DNA from: an uncultured Trueperaceae bacterium
GTDB lineage: Bacteria > Deinococcota > Deinococci > Deinococcales > Trueperaceae
DNA: 44,779 nucleotides
Assembly: GCA_937907415.1 (NCBI GenBank)
Contig: CALCHY010000123.1
Coordinates: forward strand, 1 to 44,779
Reading direction: 5' to 3'
Position numbers and translations under genes: made by a program. The notes below the pieces were generated by a model. The model was given only the letters and a program-made list of their open reading frames with translations, searched no databases and was not told where the DNA came from. Positions 18,005-26,367 of this stretch are shown here, piece by piece (position 1 is the first letter of the stretch; every line of letters begins with the position of its first letter).

Positions 18005-19792
18005 GTGGAGATTCGTAACTTCTCGATCATCGCCCATGTTGACCACGGCAAGTCGACTTTGGCGGATCGTATCCTTGAACTCACCCAGAGCATCTCGCTG
18101 CGCGAACGCCGCGATCAGGTGCTCGACTCGCTTGAGTTGGAGCGCGAACGCGGGATAACCATCAAGGCAACACCTATGCGGTTGCTTTATCAGGCAGACA
18201 ACGGTAAGAGTTACCAGTTCAACCTCATCGACACGCCTGGGCACGTTGACTTCAACTACGAGGTCTCGCGTGCGCTGCGGGCGTGCGAGGGGGTGCTCCT
18301 GGTGATCGATGCCGCTCAGGGCGTGGAGGCGCAGACCATCCAGAACGCCTACCTCGCGTCTGAGAACGGACTCGAGATCCTTCCCGTGATCAACAAGATC
18401 GACTTGCCAGCTGCCGACGTGCCGGGGGCCATCACGGAGCTCGAGGACATCATCGGCGTTCCCGGCGATCACGCAGTGCCCGTCTCCGCTAAGACAGGCG
18501 AGAACGTGCGTGCCGTCCTGGAGGGTATCGTCGCGCACTTGCCGGCGCCGACGGGAGACCCTAACGGCCCGCTGCGCGCCTTCATCTTCGATGCCGTTTA
18601 CGACGCCTACCAAGGCGTCATCGCCTTCATTAGGGTGTTCGACGGAACGCTCAAGGCCAAGGACCGCGTGCGTATCTTCTCCACCGGCAAGGTCGTCGAG
18701 GTGGAGCGCGTTGGGTTCTTCAGGCCGGAGCCTACGGTTAGCGGACAACTCAGTGTCGGCGAGGTCGGGTGGTTCACGGCGGGCATCAAAGAGATCTCTG
18801 ACACGCAGATCGGCGACACCATCACGGGCGCTGACAACCCGACTGACAGGCCGATTCCTGGGTTCAAGCCGGCCATGCCCGTGGTCTTCTCGGGCCTGTA
18901 CCCGACTGACACGGAAGACTACCCGCGCCTGCGCGAGGCTCTTGAGAAGCTGCGGTTGAACGACGCCGCATTCTCGTTCGAACCTGAGACTTCCGAAGCG
19001 CTCGGGTTCGGGTTCCGCTGCGGCTTCCTTGGGTTGCTGCATGCCGACATCGTGCAGGCGCGGCTCGAGCGTGAGTTCGACCTGTCCCTCATCGCTACTG
19101 CGCCTGGGGTGGTCTACAAGATCGTTACGACCGATGGGGAAGCGTTCGACGTTCAGAACCCCAGCGAGTTGCCGACGCCTGACCGCCTCGAGTCGATCTC
19201 TGAACCGTTCGTTGCGTTGTCGGTCTTCTTGCCTGAGGAGTACGTCGGCGCGGCCATGGGCTTGCTGCAAGAGAAGCGCGGCGAGATGAAGGACATGGTG
19301 TATCACGGCCACCGCGTTGAACTTCGTTATGAAGTTCCGTTCGGCGAGATCCTCTACGACTTCCACGACCGCCTCAAGTCTCTGTCGCGGGGTTATGCCT
19401 CCATGGACTATCAGTTCCTTGGGTACCGCGATGGCGACCTGGTGAAGATCGACGTGCTCGTCAACGACGAGAAGGTCGATGCGCTCTCGATAATCGCGCA
19501 CCGCGAGAAGGCATACGAAGTCGGCAGGCGCATGGTTGACCGCATGGCCGAGGTCATTCCGCGGCAGATGTTCGCCATTCCGATCCAGGCGGCGATCGGC
19601 GGCAAGATTCTCGCGCGCGCGACGGTCAAGGCCTTCCGTAAGGACGTGCTGGCGAAGTGCTACGGTGGCGACATCACGCGTAAGAAGAAGCTGCTCGAGA
19701 AGCAGAAGAAGGGCAAAGCCCGCATGAAGCAGATCGGTACCGTCGAGGTGCCGCAAGAAGCGTTCCTGGCGGTGCTGAGCACGGAGGAGTGA
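18005..19792 (+). CDS. lepA: Elongation factor 4 (LepA)
   Basis: LepA is a translational GTPase that can back-translocate ribosomes. The 595-residue protein has G1 [10 protein letters not shown]2 region RGITIKA, G3 DTPGH, G4 NKID and the LepA-specific C-terminal domain with [10 protein letters not shown] and [19 protein letters not shown] chose GTG 18005, giving [18 protein letters not shown], over the GTG six codons earlier because the family starts there and a TACACT box lies 6 nt upstream. The kinase gene follows after 3 nt, so lepA, kinase and regulator may share a transcript. Confidence 0.96.
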   Translation: MEIRNFSIIAHVDHGKSTLADRILELTQSISLRERRDQVLDSLELERERGITIKATPMRLLYQADNGKSYQFNLIDTPGHVDFNYEVSRALRACEGVLLVIDAAQGVEAQTIQNAYLASENGLEILPVINKIDLPAADVPGAITELEDIIGVPGDHAVPVSAKTGENVRAVLEGIVAHLPAPTGDPNGPLRAFIFDAVYDAYQGVIAFIRVFDGTLKAKDRVRIFSTGKVVEVERVGFFRPEPTVSGQLSVGEVGWFTAGIKEISDTQIGDTITGADNPTDRPIPGFKPAMPVVFSGLYPTDTEDYPRLREALEKLRLNDAAFSFEPETSEALGFGFRCGFLGLLHADIVQARLEREFDLSLIATAPGVVYKIVTTDGEAFDVQNPSELPTPDRLESISEPFVALSVFLPEEYVGAAMGLLQEKRGEMKDMVYHGHRVELRYEVPFGEILYDFHDRLKSLSRGYASMDYQFLGYRDGDLVKIDVLVNDEKVDALSIIAHREKAYEVGRRMVDRMAEVIPRQMFAIPIQAAIGGKILARATVKAFRKDVLAKCYGGDITRKKKLLEKQKKGKARMKQIGTVEVPQEAFLAVLSTEE

Positions 19793-19795
19793 GGT

Positions 19796-20881
19796 GTGGC
19801 AACCGGCGCGATCGGCCGTGACAGGCAAGGGGAGGTAGCGGCGAGGCGGGGGAGTCCACTCAAGCTGCGTACCCAGGTCGCCCTTGTCATCGCGTTCCTG
19901 TCTGCGTTGCCGAACATCATCCTGGTTGTAACGGCGCTGTTGCCCGTTTACCGCGCGGCTGACGGTAACGCTGGCGGCATCTTGGGTTGGCCGGTCGCCC
20001 TGTGGTTGCTCGGCGTAGTCGCGCTCTCCGCGCTCGTTGGGTACTTCCTCTCCGGCCAGCTCCTCGCGCCCCTCATGCGAGCCGAGCGCGAGGTCGAGGG
20101 CCTGCCGCGCACGGTTTCGCGCCTCGCCGCCGCACGCGTTCCGGTTAGGGCAGACGATCCGCCGGAAGTGGCGGCACTGAAGGGCTCTTTCAACGCCTTG
20201 CTCGCTCAGGTCGAGGTGCAGGAGTCGCGCCGTAATGCGTTCACGGCCGCCCTCATGCACGACCTCAAGACGCCGCTCATAGCGGCTAACAACCTCCTCA
20301 ACGTGGTGCGCGACGACGATGCGCTCGACCGCGCCAGCCGCGTCGACCTCGTCAAGCGTTTGGGCTCCGAGATGGAAGCCCTCATCGACCTCGTGCAGAA
20401 GATGGTCGACGCACACCGCCTCGAACGCTCCGACGTGCCGTTGACGAGGCGCGACGTCAACCTTCTCGAGGTCGTTGACCGAGTGATCCGACGCCTCCAA
20501 CCGCTGCTGGACGAGCGCGAGATAGCCGTGTCCATCACCGGCACCGGCCGCGCGCTCGTTGACGAGCGCGAAGCAGAACGCGCCCTCTACAACCTCATCA
20601 GCAACGCCGTCAGGTACGCGAAGAGGCAGATCAGTTTGGAGGTGTTCAACGGCATGGTGCGCCTGCAGGACGACGGCCCTGGCCTGCCTGCGCCGCTCGA
20701 GCAACTCGCGTTGCCCTTCGTTGGGCGCACGGTAGAGATCGCGGGCAAGGAGTACGCGGGCGGCACGGGGGGGCTCGGCCTCTTCATCGCAAGGCGCGTG
20801 CTCGAGGCCCACGGTGGTCAGCTCGTTTGTGAAGCTACTGGCCCGAACGGCACCGTCTTCCTGGCCTACTTCGGCCGCTGA
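19796..20881 (+). CDS. Membrane sensor histidine kinase (HisKA type)
   Basis: A 361-residue two-component sensor. Two membrane helices lie near residues 27-50 and 62-86, separated by a short periplasmic loop, so it has no large sensor domain. A HAMP-like linker (about 87-140) leads to the H-box ALMHDLKTP with phospho-accepting His155, then NLISNAVRYA (N-box), DDGPGLP (G1) and GGTGGLGLFIARR (G2). The start is GTG. It is 3 nt after lepA and 15 nt before the response regulator that should be its partner. The HisKA-type dimerisation domain is unusual beside a LuxR/NarL-type regulator. Signal and targets are unknown. Confidence 0.9.
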   Translation: MATGAIGRDRQGEVAARRGSPLKLRTQVALVIAFLSALPNIILVVTALLPVYRAADGNAGGILGWPVALWLLGVVALSALVGYFLSGQLLAPLMRAEREVEGLPRTVSRLAAARVPVRADDPPEVAALKGSFNALLAQVEVQESRRNAFTAALMHDLKTPLIAANNLLNVVRDDDALDRASRVDLVKRLGSEMEALIDLVQKMVDAHRLERSDVPLTRRDVNLLEVVDRVIRRLQPLLDEREIAVSITGTGRALVDEREAERALYNLISNAVRYAKRQISLEVFNGMVRLQDDGPGLPAPLEQLALPFVGRTVEIAGKEYAGGTGGLGLFIARRVLEAHGGQLVCEATGPNGTVFLAYFGR

Positions 20882-20896
20882 GCGAGAGGGGTCCAC

Positions 20897-21532
20897 ATGA
20901 CCGAAGCCAACCGCCAACCCGCCGACCAAGGCACGACCGCGCCGCTGCGGGTGCTGATCGCGGATGATCACCCACTCTTCAGAATGGGCTTGGCGCTCGC
21001 ATTGCGGGCGGAGGGCCACGAGGTAGTAGCCGAGGCGGAGAACGGTAGGCAGGCCGTCGAGAGGGCGCGCCACGCGGAGGTCGACGTCGTGCTCCTCGAC
21101 GTGCGCATGCCGGAACTCGATGGCATCAGCGCCTGCCGTGACATAACGACTGGTGCCAATCCTCCGACGGTGGTCATGCTCACGACCTTCGATGAACCCG
21201 CCGTGATTCAGGCGGCGCGGGATGCTGGAGCGAGCGCCTACCTCTCGAAGGAGACGGCGCCACGCGAGTTGGCGCGCATGCTGCGTAACATTCTGGCCGC
21301 GCCCGAGCGAGACTGGATGCCCGAGGTGGCGTTGCCAGAGCTGACGCCACGCGAGGCGCAGGCACTGGCTGCGATGGCGCGCGGCCTGAGCAACAAGGCC
21401 ATCGCTGCAGAGCTGGGCATAAGCCCGGACACGGTCAAGGACTACCTCGAGAACGTTTACCGCAAGCTTGACGTACGCGACCGCGTGAGCGCCGTGCGCC
21501 GGGCGGCGGAGCTGGGCTTGGTTACGCACTGA
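20897..21532 (+). CDS. NarL/LuxR-family response regulator
   Basis: The 211-residue protein has a receiver domain (about 17-135) with the acidic pair DD at 23-24, phospho-accepting Asp68 in LLDVRMPELDG, the switch threonines in MLTTFDE and the lysine in YLSKE. The C-terminal LuxR helix-turn-helix (about 147-205) reads LTPREAQALAAMARGLSNKAIAAELGIS-type sequence with TVKDYLENVYRKLDV. GAGAGGGG precedes the ATG. It is paired with the upstream kinase. The pilin genes lie 139 nt downstream and are possible, untested targets. Confidence 0.93.
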   Translation: MTEANRQPADQGTTAPLRVLIADDHPLFRMGLALALRAEGHEVVAEAENGRQAVERARHAEVDVVLLDVRMPELDGISACRDITTGANPPTVVMLTTFDEPAVIQAARDAGASAYLSKETAPRELARMLRNILAAPERDWMPEVALPELTPREAQALAAMARGLSNKAIAAELGISPDTVKDYLENVYRKLDVRDRVSAVRRAAELGLVTH

Positions 21533-21561
21533 CCTTGGCGGTTGCAGCATGCGCCTAGGTT

Positions 21562-21620
21562 AGGCACGCTTGATCAGGGACGGTGCCTTGCTCTTGGCCC
21601 AAGCCTAGTCCAGCTAGGCT
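21562..21620 (+). repeat. Hairpin cluster between the two-component system and pilin genes
   Basis: Two inverted repeats lie in this 139-nt gap. AGGCAC (21562-21567) faces GTGCCT (21583-21588), and AGCCTAG (21602-21608) faces CTAGGCT (21614-21620) as a perfect 7-bp stem with a 5-nt loop. A third, GCCTA/TAGGC at 21553-21565, overlaps the first. The element CCTAG recurs in all. None is followed by a T-run. They could terminate the regulator transcript or act as a binding site upstream of the pilin operon. Confidence 0.45.
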
Positions 21621-21671
21621 CATGCCGAGGAGGGCGAACTCGCCTGAGCTGCTTCGCGCAAGCTAATACGC

Positions 21672-22196
21672 ATGCGCCCCCGAACCTTCACCCTCACTCG
21701 CAGCAAGCCGCCCGCTTGGCGCGCCCGTCGTAGACGAGCCGCCGGCCTCGCGCTCCTCGAACTGATAGTCGTGCTCGCGCTACTCGCTCTACTGGTGTCG
21801 TTCGCGTTCGCCCTCGGCCGGCCGAGCCACGCTCGGCGTGCCGCCAGCGCCATGCGCACTGCCATCCTGTGGGCCCGCACTGAGGCCATGTGGGGCGGCG
21901 TTGCGGTCAGCGTTACCGAAGCCACGAGCGGGCAAGGGGTCGTGGTGAGAACGGCAACCGACCCAGCGAACCCGTGCGCCGCCGGCACGGTCCTTACCAG
22001 GGTGCTGCTCGCTGAGTTCCCCGGCGTACGGCTCGAGGCCGGCTTGCCGCGCGGGTTGGTCTGGCTCCCTAGCGGCTCGGGGAGGAGCTGCGCTGGCGGC
22101 GGCGTGATCTCGGGGACGATGGTCCTGGCAGACGGTCGCGCGTCAGTCCGACTGATCATCTCCGCGTTAGGCCGTGTACGGCTAGAGGCGCCATGA
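21672..22196 (+). CDS. Minor pilin / pseudopilin, GspH/FimT-like
   Basis: A 174-residue protein with a class III prepilin signal: a basic 25-residue leader ending RRRRAAG, then LALLELIVVLALLALL, so cleavage after Gly25 and Glu at position +5 of the mature protein. The hydrophobic helix is followed by a beta-rich domain, with four cysteines in the remainder's NPCAAG and GRSCAGG regions being two in number as read. The unusual length of the leader is notable. It is the first of four overlapping pilin-like genes; these would prime a type IV pilus or DNA-uptake pseudopilus. The family assignment beyond a pilin-like protein is tentative. Confidence 0.8.
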   Translation: MRPRTFTLTRSKPPAWRARRRRAAGLALLELIVVLALLALLVSFAFALGRPSHARRAASAMRTAILWARTEAMWGGVAVSVTEATSGQGVVVRTATDPANPCAAGTVLTRVLLAEFPGVRLEAGLPRGLVWLPSGSGRSCAGGGVISGTMVLADGRASVRLIISALGRVRLEAP

Positions 22197-22561
22197 GGGC
22201 CGGATTCACGTTGATCGAGACGCTGGTAGCGTTGGCAGTTCTAGCCATCGTCGGCGCCGCCCTCGTCGGCTTGCAGGTAGCTAGCTTGCGCGCGCAGCGC
22301 ACCGCCAGCGCCGTGCATGCCCATGCGGCGATCCTGAGGGACGAGCTGGTGTTGCAGCGCGTCGTCCCAACTGCCGCTAGCGGCCCGTGCCTAGCCCAGA
22401 AGCTGGCACCAGATGTGAGTTGCGAGGTCGAGAGAACGTGCGTTGCAACGCCTCTTGGGCCGTGCGCCGTCGTTGGAGTCGCCATACGAGTTTCAACGGT
22501 CGGTGGCCCGGAACTAGTTGGTCGCTCGGCCGTAACGATGTGGTTGGAGGGTCAACCGTGA
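22193..22561 (+). CDS. Minor pilin, PilV/GspI-like
   Basis: A 122-residue protein with a very short leader MRAG and then FTLIETLVALAVLAIVGAAL, giving cleavage after Gly4 and Glu at +5. The C-terminal part has four cysteines (GPCLAQ, VSCEVERTCVA, GPCAVV) that could form disulfides. The start overlaps the previous gene by 4 nt and the stop overlaps the next by 4 nt, so the genes are translationally coupled. Confidence 0.82.
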   Translation: MRAGFTLIETLVALAVLAIVGAALVGLQVASLRAQRTASAVHAHAAILRDELVLQRVVPTAASGPCLAQKLAPDVSCEVERTCVATPLGPCAVVGVAIRVSTVGGPELVGRSAVTMWLEGQP

Positions 22562-23178
22562 GAGGTCGGGCCGGGTTCACGCTCGTCGAGGTACTCGTGA
22601 CCATGGCGCTCGGCGCCGTCATCATCGGTGTGCTTGGCGCCCTCACGACGAGTGGGCGGCGCAACGCTGCAACGGTGGAGCAGCGGGCCGACACGGCCGC
22701 TGCCCTGCGGCTAGCTGCTGAGTTGCTGCAAGAGGAGGTGCGCCTCGCCGGGGCCGTGCCTTGGCCCACCCCTGGTGCTGACCTGGAAGTTGCGGACCTG
22801 GCCGCGTGGCTAATCCCGGCCGTGACCATCACGGAGCTCTCCGTTGGTCACGCCGTCGCCATGCGCGGCGTCGATCACCGTCTCGCGGAAGGCGCGGTGG
22901 CACGAGAAGTCGCCTTTGACGTAGGTACCGACGCGCGAGGGGAAGCGCAACTCTACCGTCGGCCAGCCGGATCGACGAGGCAACCGCTTGTTTCCGATAT
23001 CGAAGAGCTAGTGGTCGAATGGGTTATCACGGCCTCAGGCGAGCGCATGGAACCGGCGGCGGCGGACGGACTGAACTTGGCGGCGCTAGGCGTTGAGGTC
23101 GCCAGCGCAGGCGAACGCTTGCAGTTCGTGCTCGAACTACCGGCGCGACCCGTTGCCAGAGTGAGAGGCAGGCCATGA
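22558..23178 (+). CDS. Minor pilin, PilW/GspJ-like
   Basis: The start is GTG 22558, with GGAGG 7 nt upstream, giving MRGRAG followed by FTLVEVLVTMALGAVIIGVL: cleavage after Gly6 and Glu at +5. The frame is open upstream but that stretch shadows the previous gene. The 206-residue protein then has a mostly beta domain resembling PilW/GspJ in length and position. Overlaps of 4 nt join it to both neighbours. Confidence 0.82.
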   Translation: MRGRAGFTLVEVLVTMALGAVIIGVLGALTTSGRRNAATVEQRADTAAALRLAAELLQEEVRLAGAVPWPTPGADLEVADLAAWLIPAVTITELSVGHAVAMRGVDHRLAEGAVAREVAFDVGTDARGEAQLYRRPAGSTRQPLVSDIEELVVEWVITASGERMEPAAADGLNLAALGVEVASAGERLQFVLELPARPVARVRGRP

Positions 23179-23612
23179 AGCGGCGAGCAGCGCCAGGCCG
23201 TGTGCCCCGAGTGCGCCGGCACGTGGTTGCCCGCAAGACGGACGCCCAACGTGGCGCAGTCCTGGTAACGGTCCTGGGAGGCGTGCTCCTGGTGGCGGCC
23301 ATCTTGTTCGCGGCGATCTTCGCGGTCACCCTCGAGACCATGGGCGCGAGAAGCGCCGCCCGCGCCGCGCTGAACGACGCGGCCCAACAGGGTGCCCTCA
23401 GTCTGGCCGTGGCAGAACTCGTAGCTGGCAGTGTGGAGGCGCCGGCCGTGCTCGGTCCGTGGCCTAACCTCGGGATAGGGGCACAAGTGCTGATCACGGT
23501 GGTGGCGCCAGACGTTGTTGCGTTAGAGACGCGTCTCGAGCAGGCTAATGCCGCTCCTGTGCGCCTGACCCTCGCGCTTGGACCCGAGCCGCACGTATTG
23601 TGGCGGCCGTGA
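23175..23612 (+). CDS. PilX/GspK-like minor pilin component
   Basis: A 145-residue protein with a basic 27-residue leader ending DAQRG and then AVLVTVLGGVLLVAAILFAAIFAV, one membrane helix. Position +5 is threonine, not glutamate, as is common in PilX and GspK, the tip subunits. It is short for those families. The overlapping order FimT, PilV, PilW, PilX matches minor-pilin operons. The scpB gene starts 57 nt later. Confidence 0.7.
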   Translation: MKRRAAPGRVPRVRRHVVARKTDAQRGAVLVTVLGGVLLVAAILFAAIFAVTLETMGARSAARAALNDAAQQGALSLAVAELVAGSVEAPAVLGPWPNLGIGAQVLITVVAPDVVALETRLEQANAAPVRLTLALGPEPHVLWRP

Positions 23613-23669
23613 ACCGCCGCTCCGCGGCCATCAGCTTGACACTTAGGTGGGAGGCTGAAACGATACGGC

Positions 23670-24212
23670 GTGACCGGCTCCTCGAACCCGACCCGCGCGC
23701 TACTCTGCGCCGCGCTCCTCGCGAGCGCAACGCCCGTTACGGCCCGCGAGCTCAAGACGCTCCTAGGAGTGAGCGAGGACGCCCTCGAGCGCGAAGTGAA
23801 CGCCCTACGCACCGCGCTGGCGGAAGCAGGCCTTGGCATCGTGGTCGAGAACGTCGCTGGTGGGTACAGACTGGTGGTCGATCCAGCGCTGGTGCCCGCG
23901 CTCGCCTCGCTGCTCTCGCCGCCGCCACTACCGCAGCTAAGTCAAGCGGCGCTCGAAACGCTAGCGTTGGTGGCCTACCACCAACCGGTCACGCGCGGCG
24001 AGGTAGAGGCCGCGCGCGGCGCGTCGTGCAGCTCGACCCTGGAAACGCTGCAAGAACGCGAGTTGGTGAAGGTCGTCGGCCAGAAGGAAGTTGTGGGTCG
24101 ACCGCTCCTGTACGCCACCACCGAGAGGTTCCTGCTCGAGTTCGGGCTGGCGTCGCTAGCGGACCTGCCGCCGATGCAAGACGATCAACCAGGCAACTTC
24201 CTGCGCGGCTAG
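23670..24212 (+). CDS. scpB: Segregation and condensation protein B
   Basis: ScpB joins ScpA and SMC in the bacterial condensin complex. The 180-residue protein has two winged-helix domains: RALLCAALLASATPVTARELKTLLGV at the start, then LSQAALETLALVAYHQPVTRGEVEAARGASC and LVKVVGQKEVVGRPLLYATTERFL, the best-conserved ScpB segment. The usual partner scpA is not adjacent. The start is GTG at 23670; GGGAGG is 15 nt upstream, rather far. It converges with aroQ, 6 nt apart. Confidence 0.92.
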   Translation: MTGSSNPTRALLCAALLASATPVTARELKTLLGVSEDALEREVNALRTALAEAGLGIVVENVAGGYRLVVDPALVPALASLLSPPPLPQLSQAALETLALVAYHQPVTRGEVEAARGASCSSTLETLQERELVKVVGQKEVVGRPLLYATTERFLLEFGLASLADLPPMQDDQPGNFLRG

Positions 24213-24222
24213 CAGCCGCTAG
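24205..24222. terminator. Possible bidirectional hairpin between convergent scpB and aroQ
   Basis: Two alternative small hairpins overlap both stop codons: GCGGC/GCCGC (24205-24219) and CTAGC/GCTAG (24209-24222). Neither has a T-run. The placement between genes 6 nt apart is the only support. Confidence 0.3.
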
Positions 24223-24659
24223 ACGGCCGCTGCACCCAACTCCGCCAAGTAGCGGATGGCGAAGCGGTAACCAGAGGCCCCAAGCCCGACGATGCTACCT
24301 GCACACACCGCTGCCACCAGGCTGCGGTGGCGGAACTCCTCGCGGGCCGCCGTGTTACTGAGGTGCACTTCAACGACGGGCAGGGTGATGGCGGCGATTG
24401 CGTCCCGCAGGGCCACACTCGTGTGCGTGTACCCGCCAGGGTTCAGAACGACCCCGTGAGCGCCCTCCGCGCTGGCGCCATGCAGCCAATCGATCAGTTG
24501 GCCCTCGTGGTTGCTCTGACGGCAGCTCGCGCGATAACCCAACTCGGCTGCCGTGGCGGTGCACATGGCCTCGATGTCCTGCAGCGAGAAATGCCCATAG
24601 ACCTCAGGCTCGCGTTGGCCAAGTAGGTTGAGGTTGGGTCCGTTCAGCACCATGATCAT
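24219..24659 (-). CDS. aroQ: 3-Dehydroquinate dehydratase, type II
   Basis: Catalyses the third shikimate-pathway step, dehydroquinate to dehydroshikimate. The 146-residue protein shows NGPNLNLLGQREPEVYG with the catalytic tyrosine, NPGGYTHTSVALRDA, and EVHLSN, with the histidine in FRHRS. I start at ATG 24659, which overlaps the aroB stop (ATGA) and has GGAGG 7 nt upstream; an ATG two codons later is the alternative. It is last in the aro operon. Confidence 0.96.
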   Translation of the reverse strand: MIMVLNGPNLNLLGQREPEVYGHFSLQDIEAMCTATAAELGYRASCRQSNHEGQLIDWLHGASAEGAHGVVLNPGGYTHTSVALRDAIAAITLPVVEVHLSNTAAREEFRHRSLVAAVCAGSIVGLGASGYRFAIRYLAELGAAAV

Positions 24660-25744
24660 GCGGTTTCCTCCAGCTCGGCCCACGCGGCCTCCAACTCGTC
24701 ACTCGTCAAGTTGGCAACCACCACCGGTTTGCCAACGTCCTCGAGGAGCACCATGCGCAAGCGGCCCGCCGCCACCTTCTTGTCGCGCCCCATGAACTCG
24801 AGCAGTGTCGCGAAGTCAGCGCGAGGCAACGGCCTCGGCGCCACCCAACGCAGAAACTCGCGGGTGCGGCTCACCAGGTCTACGTAACCACGGCGGCGCC
24901 CCACGATGGCCGCGTAGACGAGGCCATAAGCCACCGCGTCCCCGTGCGCCAACGAGTGGCCGCTAGCCGCCTCCAACGCGTGCGCCAAAGTATGGCCGAG
25001 GTTCAAGTGGGTGCGCACGCCAGACTCGCGCTCATCGGCAGCCACGACACCAGCCTTGATGGCCACGTTGCGCGCGACGACTGCCGTCAGGCGCTCGGCA
25101 GGCGCGTCAAGCGCCCAACCTGCTCCTAGCGCCGTCAACAGGTCACCATCAGCCAACAGGCCATGTTTGAACGCCTCGACGGTGCCTTGCCTGAACTCGT
25201 GCGGCGGGAGGGTGCGAAGGGCATTCACGTCGGCGACAACGGCCCGCGGCTGCCAGAATGCGCCAACCAGGTTCTTGCCATGCGGTAGGTCGAGACCCGT
25301 CTTGCCTCCAACGCTGGCATCGACCATGGCGAGCAGGGAAGTGGGCGCCTGGTAGAACGCGATGCCCCGAAGGTAACTGGCCGCTACGAAACCAGCGAGG
25401 TCGCCAACGACGCCGCCTCCAAGCGCCACCACAGCGGCGTCGCGCGGCAGGCTAGCCTCCGCCAGGGCCTCCAGGAGCGCTCCGTAGCGCTCCAGCGACT
25501 TGCTCGCCTCACCAGGCGGCACGACCAACGGCAGCACGCTCTTACCAGCCGCCGTAAGCGCCTCGACGACACCTTCGCCGTGCGCCGCCATGACCGTCTC
25601 GTCGCTGATCAACGCGACCCGGTCCTGTGACACGACAGCGGGCAGGAGAGTGCGCAACAGGCCAGGCCCAACGCTGACGTCGTACGCCTGCTCGACCGCT
25701 ACTCGCACTACTTTGACATCGCTGGCTGCACTGCTCGCGCTCAC
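24656..25744 (-). CDS. aroB: 3-Dehydroquinate synthase
   Basis: NAD- and metal-dependent enzyme making 3-dehydroquinate from DAHP, the second shikimate-pathway step. The 362-residue protein has VPPGEASKSLERY, the glycine-rich AVVALGGGVVGDLAGFVAA, the PTSLLAMVDASVGGKTG segment with metal-site residues, and HLNLGHTLAHALE. The start is GTG overlapping the aroK stop (GTGA). Length is normal. Confidence 0.97.
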   Translation of the reverse strand: MSASSAASDVKVVRVAVEQAYDVSVGPGLLRTLLPAVVSQDRVALISDETVMAAHGEGVVEALTAAGKSVLPLVVPPGEASKSLERYGALLEALAEASLPRDAAVVALGGGVVGDLAGFVAASYLRGIAFYQAPTSLLAMVDASVGGKTGLDLPHGKNLVGAFWQPRAVVADVNALRTLPPHEFRQGTVEAFKHGLLADGDLLTALGAGWALDAPAERLTAVVARNVAIKAGVVAADERESGVRTHLNLGHTLAHALEAASGHSLAHGDAVAYGLVYAAIVGRRRGYVDLVSRTREFLRWVAPRPLPRADFATLLEFMGRDKKVAAGRLRMVLLEDVGKPVVVANLTSDELEAAWAELEETA

Positions 25745-26352
25745 GCGTCGCCGTCCTCGTGCAGCTTGGTGGGAGCGTCGGCCGCGAGTCGGGCGTCCTG
25801 CTCGCGCTTCCAGTCCTGCAACCGCTCCACGATCTCCTCCACGACCTCAGCCGAAGGCCGACCGTCCGTCGACACCTTGAACGAAGCGACTTCGTCGTAT
25901 GCCTGCGCACGAGCAGCCATCAACTCGCCGATGCGCTTGAGGGGGTCGGCGTGCTCGAGCAGCGGCCGCTTGTTACGGCGGGTGCGCCGGAAGATCGTCT
26001 CAGGGCTGGCGGTGAGCACCACGACGGGGCCGCGGGCACGGAGTACGGCGCGGTTCTCAGGGCGCACGACGGTGCCGCCGCCCGTGGAGATGACGACCTC
26101 GTCGAGGCGCACGGAGCGCCTCACGACTTCGGCCTCGTAATCGCGGAACACACCCTCGCCGTAGAGTTCGAACAGGTCGGGGATGCGCATGCAACTAACG
26201 CGCTCGATGACGCGGTCCGTATCGATGAACGTCAGTTGCAGGCGCCGCGACAGCTCCCAGCCGATCCGGCTCTTACCCGTACCCATGAAGCCAGCCATGG
26301 CCAACCACGTGACCACGCGCTCGGGGGCGAAGTGCCTGTGACCGCCGGTCAT
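25741..26352 (-). CDS. aroK: Shikimate kinase
   Basis: Phosphorylates shikimate with ATP. The Walker A loop is GFMGTGKS (about residues 21-28), followed by FIDTDRVIE, GEGVFRDYEAEV, ISTGGGTV and the lid RRNKRPLL. At 203 residues it is longer than usual, with about 12 extra at the N-terminus and a charged C-terminal tail. No strong binding site precedes ATG 26352, so a start nearer the GTG before VTWLAMAGF is possible. The gap to aroC is 15 nt. Confidence 0.95.
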   Translation of the reverse strand: MTGGHRHFAPERVVTWLAMAGFMGTGKSRIGWELSRRLQLTFIDTDRVIERVSCMRIPDLFELYGEGVFRDYEAEVVRRSVRLDEVVISTGGGTVVRPENRAVLRARGPVVVLTASPETIFRRTRRNKRPLLEHADPLKRIGELMAARAQAYDEVASFKVSTDGRPSAEVVEEIVERLQDWKREQDARLAADAPTKLHEDGDA

Positions 26353-26367
26353 GCCGCCGTGATCCCG

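Noticed and set aside
16433..21550. Very long antisense open frame (1705 codons) across tilS-tadA, lepA and the two-component genes
   Set aside because: It reads opposite to five well-supported genes, is dominated by Arg, His, Glu and Leu-type composition with no recognisable domain, and arises from the high third-position GC of the plus-strand genes.
21533..24212. A prophage or mobile element at the pilin/scpB stretch
   Set aside because: No integrase, transposase, terminal repeats or composition change; the genes are pilins and condensin.
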